Source: Rhabdochlamydiaceae bacterium (GTDB taxonomy: Bacteria > Chlamydiota > Chlamydiia > Chlamydiales > Rhabdochlamydiaceae). Taken from it: a stretch of DNA of 64,000 nt. Shown piece by piece: positions 48,310 through 58,485 of this stretch. The translations under genes and the position numbers were made by a program. Positions within the stretch are counted from its first letter, which is position 1. Each line of letters opens with the position of its first letter. Location of the stretch: assembly GCA_019752555.1 (NCBI GenBank), contig JAIELY010000002.1:1-64000 (forward strand), read 5' to 3'. Under the pieces are notes generated by a model that was not told the DNA's origin, did no database searches, and worked only from the letters and a program-made list of their open reading frames with translations.

Positions 48310-50553
48310 ATGACCTTTTTTACTGCGCGCTTTCCTCTCATTTCCCTTACCCTGTTGCTCTCCTTTTCTACCTTATGGGGCAATTCCTTCGATTCAGAGG
48401 AATTTGAAGAAATGGAATATCAAGAGCAAATGCCTTACGAATCGAATGATCAGGTGATTGAGCCCTCAGAAGATAGCGCAGTGCATTCTGAAGAGCCCGA
48501 GAATCCGATCGAAACCTCACCTCAAATTGAAAATTTGACAATTGATTTAAAAAACCCCTCGTTTGTTCAAGGAGTGATAGTGACAGAAGAGGGCGGGGTG
48601 ATCACAGCTCCTGGAATGAGGATTCAAGCACAAAAAATCGCCTACACGAACAAGATCGAAAATGGACATCGGGTGCAAAAAATTGTAGCCGAAGGGGACC
48701 TCATGATGGAATACGCCGACAGAGTGTTTGTCGGCTCCAAACTCGAATATGATTTCGTCTCTAAAACGGGGATCTTGTGGGAGGGAAAGACATTTGTCGA
48801 TGTTTGGTTCTTAGGAGGAGAGCGGATCGAGTTAAAATCTGATGGCACTTTTTACATCTACAGTGCATTTGTCACCACTTCAGAAAATCAAGAAAACGCT
48901 TGGGAGATCAACGCAAGCAAAGTCAAAATCACGGATGATCATCTGCTTTCTGCGCGCAATATCCGTTTCCAATTTTTTAAAGTGCCCCTCTTTTGGTTCC
49001 CCTCTTTTAAGAGCAATTTGAAAGTCTTTTCCGATCCTCCTATCCGCTATAAGGTCGTATGGGATAAAGGAATTGGACCTCGGCTTACCATGCGCTATCG
49101 TCTGTTTTCATGGAGGGATTTAAATCTTTTCTTTCGTCTCGACTACAGATTGCAAAAAGGATTTGGCGGGGCGTTCGAGTCGGAGTACTTCTCCCCTGAT
49201 AAACTCACCACCTTTGTCACGCGGAGTTATGGGGCCCGAGACAAAAGCTTTCCCTATGAAAGGGGTCCCCATCGCTATCGTCTGCAAGGCCTTTACCACA
49301 CTCAAAGTCAAGATGGAAAAACACAGGTTCATTTGACATATGATAAACTCAGTGACACTCGGATGGTAGGCGACTTTCGCAGTGATGATTTTGAGATCAA
49401 TACACAAAAACGAACCCGTTTAACCATCTCACACGAAACACTCCAAACGTTTGCCCATTTCAGCCTGCAGCCGCGCATCAACCGCTTTCAGAGCATTGAT
49501 CAAGAACTTCCGCTTCTTTCTTTAGGAATCCGCCCCTTTTCGATCGGATCGACGGGAATTATCTCCACGAATTACGCCAGTGCTGGGTTTCTCGACTATG
49601 TCTATGCAAATGAATTACGGCATGAGTTTGAAAAACTCCATCTTTCCAGCTCGACTCAATCGATCCGTTTAGAGACCAAAAACGATCTTTACCGCCCTTT
49701 TCAATGGGGACCTGTCCGTTTCACCCCTCACGTCGGTATTTTGGGCATTTTTTATTCAAAAAGCCCAGAGCATCATCCGATCGGCCAAGGGATTTTCACC
49801 TACGGAGGACAGGCGCATACACATCTTTGGCACACCTATTCGAAATTCCGCCATTTAATCGAGCCTTATTTTTCATATGAAGGACTCACAAAACCCTCTG
49901 AAGGGATAAACGACCATTTCATTTTTGATATCAACGACGGCTATTTTCAACTCAATCAATTGCGCCTTGGTGTCCGAAATGCTCTGTATTTAACACGCAA
50001 AAATAGATTTCTCCCTACCTTCACAGCAGATCTTTACACCTATGGATACTTCGGCAAGCGCCATTTTGCTCAAACCTTCCCTAAATCTTACCTTACTTTC
50101 GACTGGAATCGCCCCTCCTTTACTTTAAAAAGCGGCATCTGTTGGAATAACGAAGAACAAGTTTGGGACTTTACCAACATAGGTATCGATTGGACACTCA
50201 GTGAAGACTTTGCTTTCGGCGTCGAATTCCGTCACCGCAGCAAATATGATTGGCGCAAAGCAAACCATGAGAATTTCATTTTAGATGTCGCACGTCCCAT
50301 TCCCGAACTTTTAGATTCACCGCTCTCTGATGGAAGAGACACCCTACTCACTCGTTTCCAAATTCGTCTAGCCCCAAGATGGACCTGCCACATCCAAACA
50401 CGGCACGGTTGGGGAAGATCATTCGAGCCTCGCTACAACGCCGGAAAAATTGATCTTTACACGATGCTAACCTGCAGCTGGCGCTTAAGGCTCTCCTACG
50501 AGCGCATTCCTGGAGATAACCGCTTCAGCGGTGCCGTTAATCTCATTAAATAA
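48310..50553 (+). CDS. LptD/OstA-like outer-membrane protein
   Basis: A 747-residue protein with a signal peptide (LISLTLLLSFSTLWG), an acidic linker (about 25-75), an OstA-type beta-jellyroll (about 80-200, with GMRIQAQKIAY and VAEGDLMMEYADRVFVGSKL) and a long C-terminal part of alternating aromatic strands, which fits a beta-barrel ending VNLIK. This is the layout of LptD, which inserts lipopolysaccharide into the outer leaflet. Sequence identity to proteobacterial LptD is too low for me to be sure, so the symbol is withheld. No clear ribosome site precedes the ATG. Confidence 0.78.
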   Translation: MTFFTARFPLISLTLLLSFSTLWGNSFDSEEFEEMEYQEQMPYESNDQVIEPSEDSAVHSEEPENPIETSPQIENLTIDLKNPSFVQGVIVTEEGGVITAPGMRIQAQKIAYTNKIENGHRVQKIVAEGDLMMEYADRVFVGSKLEYDFVSKTGILWEGKTFVDVWFLGGERIELKSDGTFYIYSAFVTTSENQENAWEINASKVKITDDHLLSARNIRFQFFKVPLFWFPSFKSNLKVFSDPPIRYKVVWDKGIGPRLTMRYRLFSWRDLNLFFRLDYRLQKGFGGAFESEYFSPDKLTTFVTRSYGARDKSFPYERGPHRYRLQGLYHTQSQDGKTQVHLTYDKLSDTRMVGDFRSDDFEINTQKRTRLTISHETLQTFAHFSLQPRINRFQSIDQELPLLSLGIRPFSIGSTGIISTNYASAGFLDYVYANELRHEFEKLHLSSSTQSIRLETKNDLYRPFQWGPVRFTPHVGILGIFYSKSPEHHPIGQGIFTYGGQAHTHLWHTYSKFRHLIEPYFSYEGLTKPSEGINDHFIFDINDGYFQLNQLRLGVRNALYLTRKNRFLPTFTADLYTYGYFGKRHFAQTFPKSYLTFDWNRPSFTLKSGICWNNEEQVWDFTNIGIDWTLSEDFAFGVEFRHRSKYDWRKANHENFILDVARPIPELLDSPLSDGRDTLLTRFQIRLAPRWTCHIQTRHGWGRSFEPRYNAGKIDLYTMLTCSWRLRLSYERIPGDNRFSGAVNLIK

Positions 50554-50568
50554 AGCCTCAATTTCTTG

Positions 50569-50586
50569 AAAAAACAACGTTTTTTT
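50569..50586 (+). terminator. Weak terminator after the LptD-like gene
   Basis: AAAAAAC/GTTTTTT with a 3-base loop, running into a T-rich stretch, 16 bases after the stop codon. The stem is A-T rich and weak. Confidence 0.4.
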
Positions 50587-50767
50587 AGGTTTTTTTTCGT
50601 CCCATTTTTCAACTTAAGTAATTGATATCCAAGGGTTAAATTTAAATTTTAATGTTCTATAAAAAATTTAGATAATTGTGATGAAATCTTAATTTTTACA
50701 TAATCGCCCCGCGATTTCTTTGACAATGATGCGCAAAGAAAAAAAAATCAACTTTAGGAGTCATATC

Positions 50768-52261
50768 ATGTCATCATCAACACCAGTCGGAAGCAACCCT
50801 TTCTCAGGACTAACTCCACCACCATCAACTCATTCATCTAAAAAACCTCATCGCAGCAGCAGCAGCAAGAACATTTCATCATCAACATCAACACCAGCAA
50901 CCTCCTCCACATTAATCCAGACAGGGAGAAAAGCGAGCAGCGTATTTAGTAAAGCACCTTCAACACCAACAAAACCCGCAGCAGATGATGGAGCTAGATT
51001 AGCAGCTCTAAAAGCTGCAGCTAAGAAACAAAGCAGCCGTAAACCCAAGACTGCTTCCTCAACACCTGCAACACCTGCAACGCCAGCAACACCTGCGCCT
51101 AAAAAAGCACAAGCTCCTCAAACACAGGCTGATGTCTTCAAGCTATTAAAAACAAACTCTAAACTCGCTACTAGTTCTAAATTTTTAGCGGCATTACAAG
51201 CAGCTACACCTTCATCGCAAGAAGATTTGGTTACTGTGATGAATGACAACTCAGCTCTTGCTAGCAATCCACAGTTTGTTCAAGCACTGCAGAATGCAGC
51301 ATCTACTAAAGTAAGCAAACCTAAAAAAGCAGCAGCTCCCGCTGATGCAGGTAAACCCGCTGCTAATTCAAAGAAAAAGAAAGCTAGCCCAAAGCCAGCT
51401 TCCAGCAGTTCTGACAGCTCAAGCTCAACTCAGAAAAACTCTTCAAGCGATGCTAAAAGCAGCTCAAGTTCTTCTAGCAAAGCCTCAAACAGTTCAGATT
51501 CTTCTAGCAAAAGCTCAAGCGATGCAGATGAATCAAGCAACTCAGCTGGAAGCTCTGCGTCAAAAGCAAGCTCTGATGAAACATCTAGCTCTGAAGCTGA
51601 CAGCGCTTCATCTTCTGAGAGCTCAGTAAAAGCTAAAAAATCTAGCAAAAAAAAGAAAACTAAAGAAACAGCCTCAGAGAAAAAGGCTCGAGTCAAAAAA
51701 GAAAAAGCAGAACTTGCACGTGCAAATATACGCGATGGTCTTAGCTATGCAAACAATAAGGTAGCTACAGCAGTAACTGAATCTCATAAAGATTGGTCTG
51801 CGCATGCAAAGGCACGTAAAGAAAAAGTGACACAGTACTTACCCGTCTATTACAAAGACTTGATGGCTTTTTCAGCAGCTGCAACAAACCCTGAAATTAA
51901 TGCAAAGCTTGTTAAGACAATTGGCTATGTATTTTTATGTAACGCAACGTTTAAGACTGCTGTGCCTTCAGATCTAGAAGTAAAATTCGACGGAGAAACA
52001 CATCCTGTCACTATCATTACACAAGATGCAGCAGCAAAGAAAAACATTCCTGCAACCCTCATGTTTCATATTAAAAATGAAGTTGAGGCGGGCAAAGTTA
52101 ACTTTAAATTCCAAATCCCTGGTTCTACAGACGATAAGGAAGTTGCAGATAACGCAACAGCGCATCCTAAAAAACAAAAAGAAGATCAGTTTGAAATTGA
52201 TCTTAGGAAACAAAGCTACGGTGTTCAATTAGACATCGGAGCTCTCTCCTTTAGCAAATAA
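50768..52261 (+). CDS. Ser/Ala/Lys-rich protein, effector candidate
   Basis: A 497-residue protein from the ATG at 50768, which has GGAG seven bases upstream; the frame is open to 50720. Residues 1-140 are Ser/Thr/Pro-rich with poly-Ser. Residues 100-200 contain a loosely repeated pair (FKLLKTNSKLATSSKFLAAL and LVTVMNDNSALASNPQFVQAL). Residues 215-320 are almost pure Ser, Lys, Ala, Asp, Glu. A folded C-terminal domain (about 330-497) has beta-rich phrases such as LEVKFDGETHPVTIITQ. No signal peptide or membrane helix. The pattern suits a type III substrate, but no family is recognised. Confidence 0.72.
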   Translation: MSSSTPVGSNPFSGLTPPPSTHSSKKPHRSSSSKNISSSTSTPATSSTLIQTGRKASSVFSKAPSTPTKPAADDGARLAALKAAAKKQSSRKPKTASSTPATPATPATPAPKKAQAPQTQADVFKLLKTNSKLATSSKFLAALQAATPSSQEDLVTVMNDNSALASNPQFVQALQNAASTKVSKPKKAAAPADAGKPAANSKKKKASPKPASSSSDSSSSTQKNSSSDAKSSSSSSSKASNSSDSSSKSSSDADESSNSAGSSASKASSDETSSSEADSASSSESSVKAKKSSKKKKTKETASEKKARVKKEKAELARANIRDGLSYANNKVATAVTESHKDWSAHAKARKEKVTQYLPVYYKDLMAFSAAATNPEINAKLVKTIGYVFLCNATFKTAVPSDLEVKFDGETHPVTIITQDAAAKKNIPATLMFHIKNEVEAGKVNFKFQIPGSTDDKEVADNATAHPKKQKEDQFEIDLRKQSYGVQLDIGALSFSK

Positions 52262-52272
52262 ACGCTATCACC

Positions 52273-52310
52273 ATAAGGCCCTTTCTCTTTCGAGAAAGGG
52301 CCTTATCTTT
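52273..52310 (+). terminator. Strong terminator of the Ser-rich gene
   Basis: A perfect 15-bp stem (ATAAGGCCCTTTCTC with its complement) and a 4-base TTTC loop, followed by CTTTT. It lies 12 bases after the stop codon and faces the end of def. Confidence 0.85.
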
Positions 52311-52349
52311 TGCACTCATCTTAAGTCTTCTGTAATCTTAAATGAACGT

Positions 52350-52874
52350 CTAACGCTTAAGCTTCTTAAACGCACGCAGCTGTGGTTCGATCTGATTGCG
52401 AGAATGCGCATCGACCCGATCGATAAATAGAACTCCATTAAGGTGATCATTTTCATGCATTCGAATGCGTGCATTGTAGCCTGTTACCACTTCCTTAAAA
52501 AGATTTCCATTAAGGTCCAATGCTTCGACGGTGATTTGAGAGGGGCGCTCTACTTCAAGGCGTATCTTCGGAAGAGATAGACACCCTTCCATATCGCGTA
52601 ACATCTCTTCTGTAGGGTCTGTAATTTTTGGATTAATGTAGACTTTCGGATCCGCAAGAGTCCAGTTTCCATCCTCATGTTCGATATAATCGCGGAGGAC
52701 AAAGACACGCAATGCATGCCCCACTTGAGGCGCAGCAAGCCCGCAACCATTGGATTTGTCCATCGTCTCAATCATATTGCGGACAAGCGCGCGTATCTCT
52801 TCTGTAATTTCAGTGACAGGGGCGCAACGCTTGCGCAAAATCGGATTTCCATAAAGGACGATATCTAGCAACAT
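52350..52874 (-). CDS. def: Peptide deformylase
   Basis: A 174-residue metal enzyme that removes the formyl group from new proteins. The three metal-site motifs are GCGLAAPQVG (G-x-G-L-A-A-P-Q), EGCLSLP and, in place of the usual HExDH, HENDHL. Length is normal. It follows secG by six bases on the same strand. Confidence 0.97.
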   Translation of the reverse strand: MLLDIVLYGNPILRKRCAPVTEITEEIRALVRNMIETMDKSNGCGLAAPQVGHALRVFVLRDYIEHEDGNWTLADPKVYINPKITDPTEEMLRDMEGCLSLPKIRLEVERPSQITVEALDLNGNLFKEVVTGYNARIRMHENDHLNGVLFIDRVDAHSRNQIEPQLRAFKKLKR

Positions 52875-52880
52875 ACAATC

Positions 52881-53177
52881 TTAACGAACCATCCCAGACT
52901 CTTCGATTGTCGTCGGGAGGATCTGTGTCTGATGGCGGCTTAAAGAGGCTGTCCATAAGGAGAGAAGGACACATGATGCCATAAAGATCACAGCAAGCCA
53001 TGCGGTGAACTTCTTTAAAACATCAGCTGTCGAGGTTCCAAAAAGGGACTCTCCCGGATCTCCTCCGAAAGAAGCACCTAATCCTAAACTTTTGCTCTCC
53101 TGAATCAAAATCACCAAACATAAAAGGGCACATAAGATCAGAAAGAGGGTCAAGGCTAAATAAAAAATAAATGACAT
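52881..53177 (-). CDS. secG: Preprotein translocase subunit SecG
   Basis: A 98-residue protein with two membrane helices: FYLALTLFLILCALLCLVIL and FTAWLAVIFMASCVLLSLW. The loop between them, QESKSLGLGASFGG, is the SecG hallmark (normally QxGKGxGLGxxFGG). It assists SecYE in protein export. It lies between tpiA (13 bases upstream) and def, on one transcript. Confidence 0.93.
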   Translation of the reverse strand: MSFIFYLALTLFLILCALLCLVILIQESKSLGLGASFGGDPGESLFGTSTADVLKKFTAWLAVIFMASCVLLSLWTASLSRHQTQILPTTIEESGMVR

Positions 53178-53190
53178 GAGCTACTATCCT

Positions 53191-53940
53191 TCAATAATGG
53201 ATCAATTGAGCAAAGGTTTTAACGTCCAAAGAGGCATTTCCGACAAGGACGCCATCGATATCCACTTCAGACATCAATGAGCCGATATTCTGAGCGTTTA
53301 CAGATCCTCCATACAGCAGGTAGAGTTCTTGAGAACTCTGCCTCCCCCATTTGTCTTCGACAAAATCTCTGCAATAACGATGCACCTGCTGCGCATGGGC
53401 CGGTGTTGCAGCAGCACCCGTTCCGATCGCCCACACGGGCTCATAAGCAATCATCATCGAAGCTAAAGAGGGGGCTAAAATATCTTGCAAACACTCTTCA
53501 ATCTGCCGGCAAACCACTTCACGCGTTTTACCTTGTTCCCGTTCTTGGAGCGTCTCGCCAATGCATAAAATAGGGACAAGACCACCTGCAAAGGCGCGCT
53601 TGATCTTTAGATTAATTTTCCCGTTTGTCTCCTGAGCATAAAGGCGTCTTTCAGAGTGGCCAAGTAGAACGAAGGTAGCGCCTGTTGCGAGCAACATATG
53701 CGCCGACACTTCTCCAGTATAAGGTCCTTCGGGAAGCTCATGCATATTTTGAGCGCCAATTTGGATTTTAGTCCCCTTAGCAGCGCTAGCAGCTGCTGCT
53801 AATGCAGTAAAAGAAGGAGCCAAATAAACACGCCGCTCAACAGAGGCAATTAGAGGAGCGAGCTCTTGAATAAACTCAAATGCCTCGTGGGCTGTTTTAT
53901 TCATTTTCCAGTTTCCGGCGATGAGAGGAACACGCTTCAT
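53191..53940 (-). CDS. tpiA: Triosephosphate isomerase
   Basis: A 249-residue glycolytic enzyme. AGNWKMNKT carries the N-terminal Lys, VLLGHSERR the catalytic His, AYEPVWAIGTG the catalytic Glu, and LYGGSVN the phosphate site. Length is normal. It is the first gene of tpiA-secG-def and is divergent from xseA, as the pair is in Chlamydia. Confidence 0.98.
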   Translation of the reverse strand: MKRVPLIAGNWKMNKTAHEAFEFIQELAPLIASVERRVYLAPSFTALAAAASAAKGTKIQIGAQNMHELPEGPYTGEVSAHMLLATGATFVLLGHSERRLYAQETNGKINLKIKRAFAGGLVPILCIGETLQEREQGKTREVVCRQIEECLQDILAPSLASMMIAYEPVWAIGTGAAATPAHAQQVHRYCRDFVEDKWGRQSSQELYLLYGGSVNAQNIGSLMSEVDIDGVLVGNASLDVKTFAQLIHY

Positions 53941-53984
53941 ACTGAACTCTTTGAAGTTAATACTTGATTTGGGCTAAACTTGAG

Positions 53985-54014
53985 ATTGTAGTCAACCCGA
54001 TAGATCCATTGCAA
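53985..54014 (-). promoter_or_regulatory. Possible promoter of tpiA-secG-def
   Basis: On the minus strand TTGCAA (54009-54014), an 18-base spacer and TACAAT (53985-53990), about 45 bases before the tpiA start. It lies in the 90-base divergent gap with xseA. Confidence 0.4.
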
Positions 54015-54030
54015 GAGATTTAATTTTTTT

Positions 54031-55434
54031 ATGACATCGATTTTGACCGTCTCTGAGCTGACCTCTGCCATCAAATCCCAGCTTGAATCTCGATTTTCCC
54101 TTGTCTCTGTCCGTGGAGAGATCAGCAATCTAAAGGAACAGAGCTCTGGACACCTCTATTTTACCCTTAAAGACAATGAAGCCCAACTCTCTGCAGTCAT
54201 GTTTAAAGGGGCCGCAAGCCAGCTTTCTCGAATCCCAAAAGGAGGAGACCAGGTCGTCGTTAAAGGAGAAATTTCTGTTTATGCCCCGCGGGGCAACTAC
54301 CAGATCATCATCCGCGCATTAGAATATCAAGGGACAGGGCAGTTGTTGCTGCGCTTGCATGAATTAAAAAAAGAATTAAGCGCTCGAGGATGGTTTGATT
54401 CCGCCCGCAAAAAAAAACTTCCCAAATTTCCAAAAACAATTGGCGTAATCACCTCCCCAACAGGAGCTGTCATTCAAGATATTTTAACCATTGCATCAAG
54501 ACGCCATTCTGGAATCCACCTCATTTTAAATCCTGTAAAGGTTCAGGGAGAGGGTGCAGCGCAAGAAATTGCACAAGCCATTTCTCAATTTAACCGGTTT
54601 GATTTGGCAGATCTTCTCATCGTAGGAAGGGGGGGAGGAAGTTTAGAGGATTTATGGGCATTTAATGAAGAATGTGTCGCAAAAGCCATTTTTGAGTCCA
54701 AAATTCCAATCATCTCGGCAGTCGGCCATGAGACAGATGTCACAATCGCCGATTTTGTCGCAGACATCCGCGCCCCCACGCCATCTGCTGCTGCAGAACT
54801 TGCTATCGGGGAAAAAACACAGCAACTCCAGTTCCTTAAACAAACCCATCTGCGTCTTACTCAAACAACGTGCTCTTTACTAGCTCACCACAAAAAAATG
54901 CTTGAGCGCACGCAAAAAGCTCAAATCCTGACCTCCCCTTACCCCCTCCTTGGAACCTATGCTCAAACATTGGATGGGATCCGGGAAGATATTGACCTAG
55001 CGGCAGAGCAACTACTGAAACAACATCAATTTAAGCTTTTGGCTCTTGCCAAACAAGCAACAGCATTAAAACCCTCCTCTCAGATCCAAATGCTGCGCGA
55101 TAAGCTCTTTAGAGTAAAAAAAGCACTAGACACGACAGCTCAACAAAACATCAACTCTCTTACCCGCTCGTTCAACTCCATCCAACTGCAAAGACAGCTC
55201 AAAGAGGAGTGCTTGCGCATCATTACTGAAAAAAAACAACGGTTAAACCGGCTCATTTCCCACCTACAGTCGATAGATCCAAAAAATCTCTTAACAAAAG
55301 GCTATTGCATCCTCTTTCAAGAAAACAAAGAATCAGTTATTCTTTCTCTAAACGAGCTGTCTTCCAATGACCGGATCAGGATCCGATTACACGATGGCAC
55401 AGCGCATGCAACCATTAACGAGACCTTCCCATGA
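54031..55434 (+). CDS. xseA: Exodeoxyribonuclease VII large subunit
   Basis: A 467-residue subunit of exonuclease VII, which trims single-stranded DNA. N-terminal OB-fold (about 5-100, [20 protein letters not shown]) and the catalytic domain with [28 protein letters not shown] and [17 protein letters not shown], followed by a long coiled-coil region that binds XseB. It starts the operon xseA-xseB-dxs-nadK, where each pair overlaps by four bases (ATGA). Confidence 0.97.
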   Translation: MTSILTVSELTSAIKSQLESRFSLVSVRGEISNLKEQSSGHLYFTLKDNEAQLSAVMFKGAASQLSRIPKGGDQVVVKGEISVYAPRGNYQIIIRALEYQGTGQLLLRLHELKKELSARGWFDSARKKKLPKFPKTIGVITSPTGAVIQDILTIASRRHSGIHLILNPVKVQGEGAAQEIAQAISQFNRFDLADLLIVGRGGGSLEDLWAFNEECVAKAIFESKIPIISAVGHETDVTIADFVADIRAPTPSAAAELAIGEKTQQLQFLKQTHLRLTQTTCSLLAHHKKMLERTQKAQILTSPYPLLGTYAQTLDGIREDIDLAAEQLLKQHQFKLLALAKQATALKPSSQIQMLRDKLFRVKKALDTTAQQNINSLTRSFNSIQLQRQLKEECLRIITEKKQRLNRLISHLQSIDPKNLLTKGYCILFQENKESVILSLNELSSNDRIRIRLHDGTAHATINETFP

Positions 55435-55718
55435 CCTCTCAAGACACCCTTTCTTTTGAATCCGCTTATGCACGTTTGGAAGAGATTTTAGAAAAAATGA
55501 ACTCAGGAAAAGCTTCTTTAGAAGATTCACTTAAACTTTATGAAGAAGCGGATCAGCTGATTGTACGGTGTCAAAAGCAGCTTAATTCTGCCGAAAAAAA
55601 AATCGAGGTTTTAATCAAAAATCGCGAAGGAGAGCTCGTTGCTGATGCAACTGGAAAACCTCAAACACAAGAGTTTGTCCCTGGACAACAGGCTCCATTG
55701 ACACGGAATCTCATATGA
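55431..55718 (+). CDS. xseB: Exodeoxyribonuclease VII small subunit
   Basis: A 95-residue helical protein with the family pattern [19 protein letters not shown] followed by [15 protein letters not shown]. Several copies wrap around each XseA. It overlaps xseA and dxs by four bases at either end, so it is tightly coupled to both. Confidence 0.94.
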   Translation: MTSQDTLSFESAYARLEEILEKMNSGKASLEDSLKLYEEADQLIVRCQKQLNSAEKKIEVLIKNREGELVADATGKPQTQEFVPGQQAPLTRNLI

Positions 55719-57610
55719 TCCTTGAGAAAATCCAGTCCCCTAATGATTTGAAAAGTCTGGACAGCGAAGAGTTGGAACTCTTAAGCGTTGAGATCCGTCA
55801 AAAAATCATCGATGTCTTAAGTATTAATGGCGGCCACCTTGCGTCAAACCTTGGGATCGTGGAGCTTTCAATCGCACTTCATCGGGTCTTTAATTCCCCC
55901 CAGGACAAATTTATCTTTGATGTGAGCCATCAATCCTATCCTCATAAACTACTCACGGGAAGACAGGATCAATTCCCTAAAATCCGCCAGTTTAAAGGAC
56001 TGTGCGGATTTAGCAACCCTCAAGAATCCCCTCATGACCATTTTTATGCAGGCCATGCAGGAACAGCTCTTTCTCTTGCGCTTGGCGTTGCAAAAAATCG
56101 CGATCTCACTAAACGCGAAGAGCATTTGCTTCCCATTTTAGGCGATGCTTCTTTAAGCTGCGGTCTCACGCTAGAAGCGCTTAATAACATCCCCAAAGAC
56201 TTAAGCCGTTTCCTTGTGATCTTAAACGATAATAAAATGTCGATCTCCCAAAATGTGGGAGCGATCACACGGATCTTAAGCCGCTTTATCAATAACCCTA
56301 AGTCGAATAAAATTTATCAAGAAGTTGAGCATTTGCTCTCTAAAATCCCCAATTACGGCCAGACGATCGCAAAGCAGGGGCAAAGGCTCAAAGAATCGAT
56401 TAAAAATCTAGTCAGTACAGCACCCTTTTTTGAGCAGTTTCATCTCTCTTATGTGGGGCCTGTCGACGGCCACGACTTGCCTAAATTAATTGCTGTGCTA
56501 GAAGCTCTAAAGGACGCTCCCCATCCCGTTCTTCTACATGTAGTCACAGTAAAGGGCAAAGGGATGGATACTGCCACTTTAAACCCGATTTCTTATCACG
56601 GCTGCAAACCTTTTGATAAAGTCACAGGTCTCTTCCTTCCTTCCCCTTCCAAACCGACCTTTCCTCAGATCTTTGGCCGCCACCTCTTAAAAATGGCCGA
56701 TAACGATCCGAGCCTTGTCGCCGTCACACCTGCAATGCCCGCAGGCTCTTGTTTGGATGCGTTTATGGAAAAATTTCCCGAGCGCTGTCTCGATGTTGGC
56801 ATTGCTGAAGGACATGCCGTTACTTTTTGCGGCGGGATCGCATACGGCAAGCAGATGAAAGTGGTCTGTTCGATCTATGCCACCTTTTTTCAGCGCGCCT
56901 TTGACAACCTCTTTCAAGATGTCTGCTTGCAAGGGATTCCTGTTGTATTTGCAGTGGATCGAGCTGGTATTTCTGGACCCGATGGCTCTACACACCATGG
57001 CATTTACGATCTTGCCTTTTTAAATGCCATGCCGAACATGGTCATTTGCCAACCCCGCGATGGCCACGTGTTAAAAGAGCTTATGAACAGTGCTTTTCAA
57101 TGGAAACTTCCGACTGCCATTCGCTATCCCAATATGGCAACAGAAGAGACGAGTCTCCCTTTAAAAACAAGGGAAGCGGGTTCCGCTGAAATTCTTGTAC
57201 AGGGCAAGCAAATCGCTATAATTGCCCTTGGGCATATGTGCGAGATCGCTTTAAAAGTTCGGGAAATTCTTAAAAAACATGAGATCGAAGCTACAGTCAT
57301 CGATCCTGTTTTTGTTAAACCTCTCGATTCGGATCTTTTCTGCAGCATTTTAGGATCTCATCCCTACATTGTCACAATCGAAGAGCATGCTTTAAGCGGA
57401 GGCTTCGGAATGATTTTTAATCACTTTATGGTAAAAAACAAGTTTTCACAGACACAAGTATTAAACTTTGGGATTCCTGATACCTTTTTGGAACAAGGAA
57501 GCCATAAAGAACTGCTTCAAGAAATCGGTTTAACGCCAGAATCCATCGCCCAGCAGATCCTGCTCGAATTTTCCTCACTTAACCCAGACACCCTGATAAG
57601 CTCGACATGA
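55715..57610 (+). CDS. dxs: 1-deoxy-D-xylulose-5-phosphate synthase
   Basis: A 631-residue thiamine-diphosphate enzyme, the first step of the non-mevalonate isoprenoid pathway; it joins pyruvate and glyceraldehyde 3-phosphate. Motifs are [34 protein letters not shown], the cofactor motif starting GDASLSCGL and ending LNDNKM, and [18 protein letters not shown]. Length is normal. Its substrate glyceraldehyde 3-phosphate is also handled by TpiA, encoded next to this operon. Pathway partners IspG and a prenyl synthase are elsewhere in the window. Confidence 0.97.
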   Translation: MILEKIQSPNDLKSLDSEELELLSVEIRQKIIDVLSINGGHLASNLGIVELSIALHRVFNSPQDKFIFDVSHQSYPHKLLTGRQDQFPKIRQFKGLCGFSNPQESPHDHFYAGHAGTALSLALGVAKNRDLTKREEHLLPILGDASLSCGLTLEALNNIPKDLSRFLVILNDNKMSISQNVGAITRILSRFINNPKSNKIYQEVEHLLSKIPNYGQTIAKQGQRLKESIKNLVSTAPFFEQFHLSYVGPVDGHDLPKLIAVLEALKDAPHPVLLHVVTVKGKGMDTATLNPISYHGCKPFDKVTGLFLPSPSKPTFPQIFGRHLLKMADNDPSLVAVTPAMPAGSCLDAFMEKFPERCLDVGIAEGHAVTFCGGIAYGKQMKVVCSIYATFFQRAFDNLFQDVCLQGIPVVFAVDRAGISGPDGSTHHGIYDLAFLNAMPNMVICQPRDGHVLKELMNSAFQWKLPTAIRYPNMATEETSLPLKTREAGSAEILVQGKQIAIIALGHMCEIALKVREILKKHEIEATVIDPVFVKPLDSDLFCSILGSHPYIVTIEEHALSGGFGMIFNHFMVKNKFSQTQVLNFGIPDTFLEQGSHKELLQEIGLTPESIAQQILLEFSSLNPDTLISST

Positions 57611-58446
57611 TTATTGCTCTCTTTGCCAATACAAGTAAAAAGCAGTCGAAAAACCTTGCGATAGGAATTCGAGAATTCCTCTCTAACCACGGGATCACCG
57701 TCGTCGCAGAAGATGAAGAGGCCGCAGGGATCGGGGCTAAGCCCCTTTCAGAGGTGGATCCAAAAGAGATCACTTTCCTCATTTCCATGGGAGGAGATGG
57801 CTCGATTTTGCGTTTGGTTCATCGCTATGAACACCTCGATGCGCCGATCCTGGGAATCAACTTAGGACACCTCGGTTTCATGGCGGATGTTCCCATTTCC
57901 GATATTTATCCAAGCCTCCAAGACCTGATCCAAGGGTCTTATAAAATCCACAATCGGGTGATGATTCAAGGAGAAACTTTAAGTGGCGAGAAATGCTTTG
58001 CCGTAAACGACATTGTCGTCCACCGCGCGAAAAATCCCTCCCTTGTCGAAATTGCGATCCACGCCGACGGTCTGTATCTAAATACTTTTGAGGCCGATGG
58101 GATTATTCTAGCGACCCCAAATGGCTCGACCGCATATTCTCTTGCAGCAGGAGGTCCGATCTTAAGTCCCGATCTCGAAGCGCTTGTCCTAACGCCGATC
58201 TCTCCTCACACCATTTCCAACCGCCCGATCGTTCTTTCTTGCAAGCAAGAGATCCAGATCCAATACCTGAGCGACTATGATCCTGTGGAGGTTAGAGCGG
58301 ATGGAATCACAAGCATGAGCCTACACACAGGCGATGTATTCCGCATTACCCGTTCCACCAAAAATTTCAAGCTGATCAGCTTATTGCGACGCGACTACTT
58401 CTCCACCCTGCGCACCAAGTTGGGCTGGGCGGGAAAGCTGCGTTAA
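57607..58446 (+). CDS. nadK: NAD kinase
   Basis: A 279-residue enzyme (PpnK) that makes NADP from [18 protein letters not shown] holds the GGDGT-type motif, followed by [12 protein letters not shown] and the NAD-binding [13 protein letters not shown]. Length is normal. It is the last gene of the xseA operon and ends in a 12-bp hairpin at 58447-58476. Confidence 0.96.
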   Translation: MIIALFANTSKKQSKNLAIGIREFLSNHGITVVAEDEEAAGIGAKPLSEVDPKEITFLISMGGDGSILRLVHRYEHLDAPILGINLGHLGFMADVPISDIYPSLQDLIQGSYKIHNRVMIQGETLSGEKCFAVNDIVVHRAKNPSLVEIAIHADGLYLNTFEADGIILATPNGSTAYSLAAGGPILSPDLEALVLTPISPHTISNRPIVLSCKQEIQIQYLSDYDPVEVRADGITSMSLHTGDVFRITRSTKNFKLISLLRRDYFSTLRTKLGWAGKLR

Positions 58447-58476
58447 ACAAACGGCAGCTCTAATGCTGCCGTTTGT
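58447..58476. terminator. Bidirectional hairpin between nadK and the next gene
   Basis: ACAAACGGCAGC and its complement form a perfect 12-bp stem around TCTAAT. It directly follows the nadK stop and lies 10 bases from the stop of the convergent minus-strand gene. T runs are short, so termination may rely on the stem. Confidence 0.6.
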
Positions 58477-58485
58477 ACAGATATC

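Noticed and set aside
51430-51696. Minus-strand Glu/Leu-rich frame of 88 codons
   Set aside because: Antisense of the Ser-rich repeat in the 50768-52261 gene.
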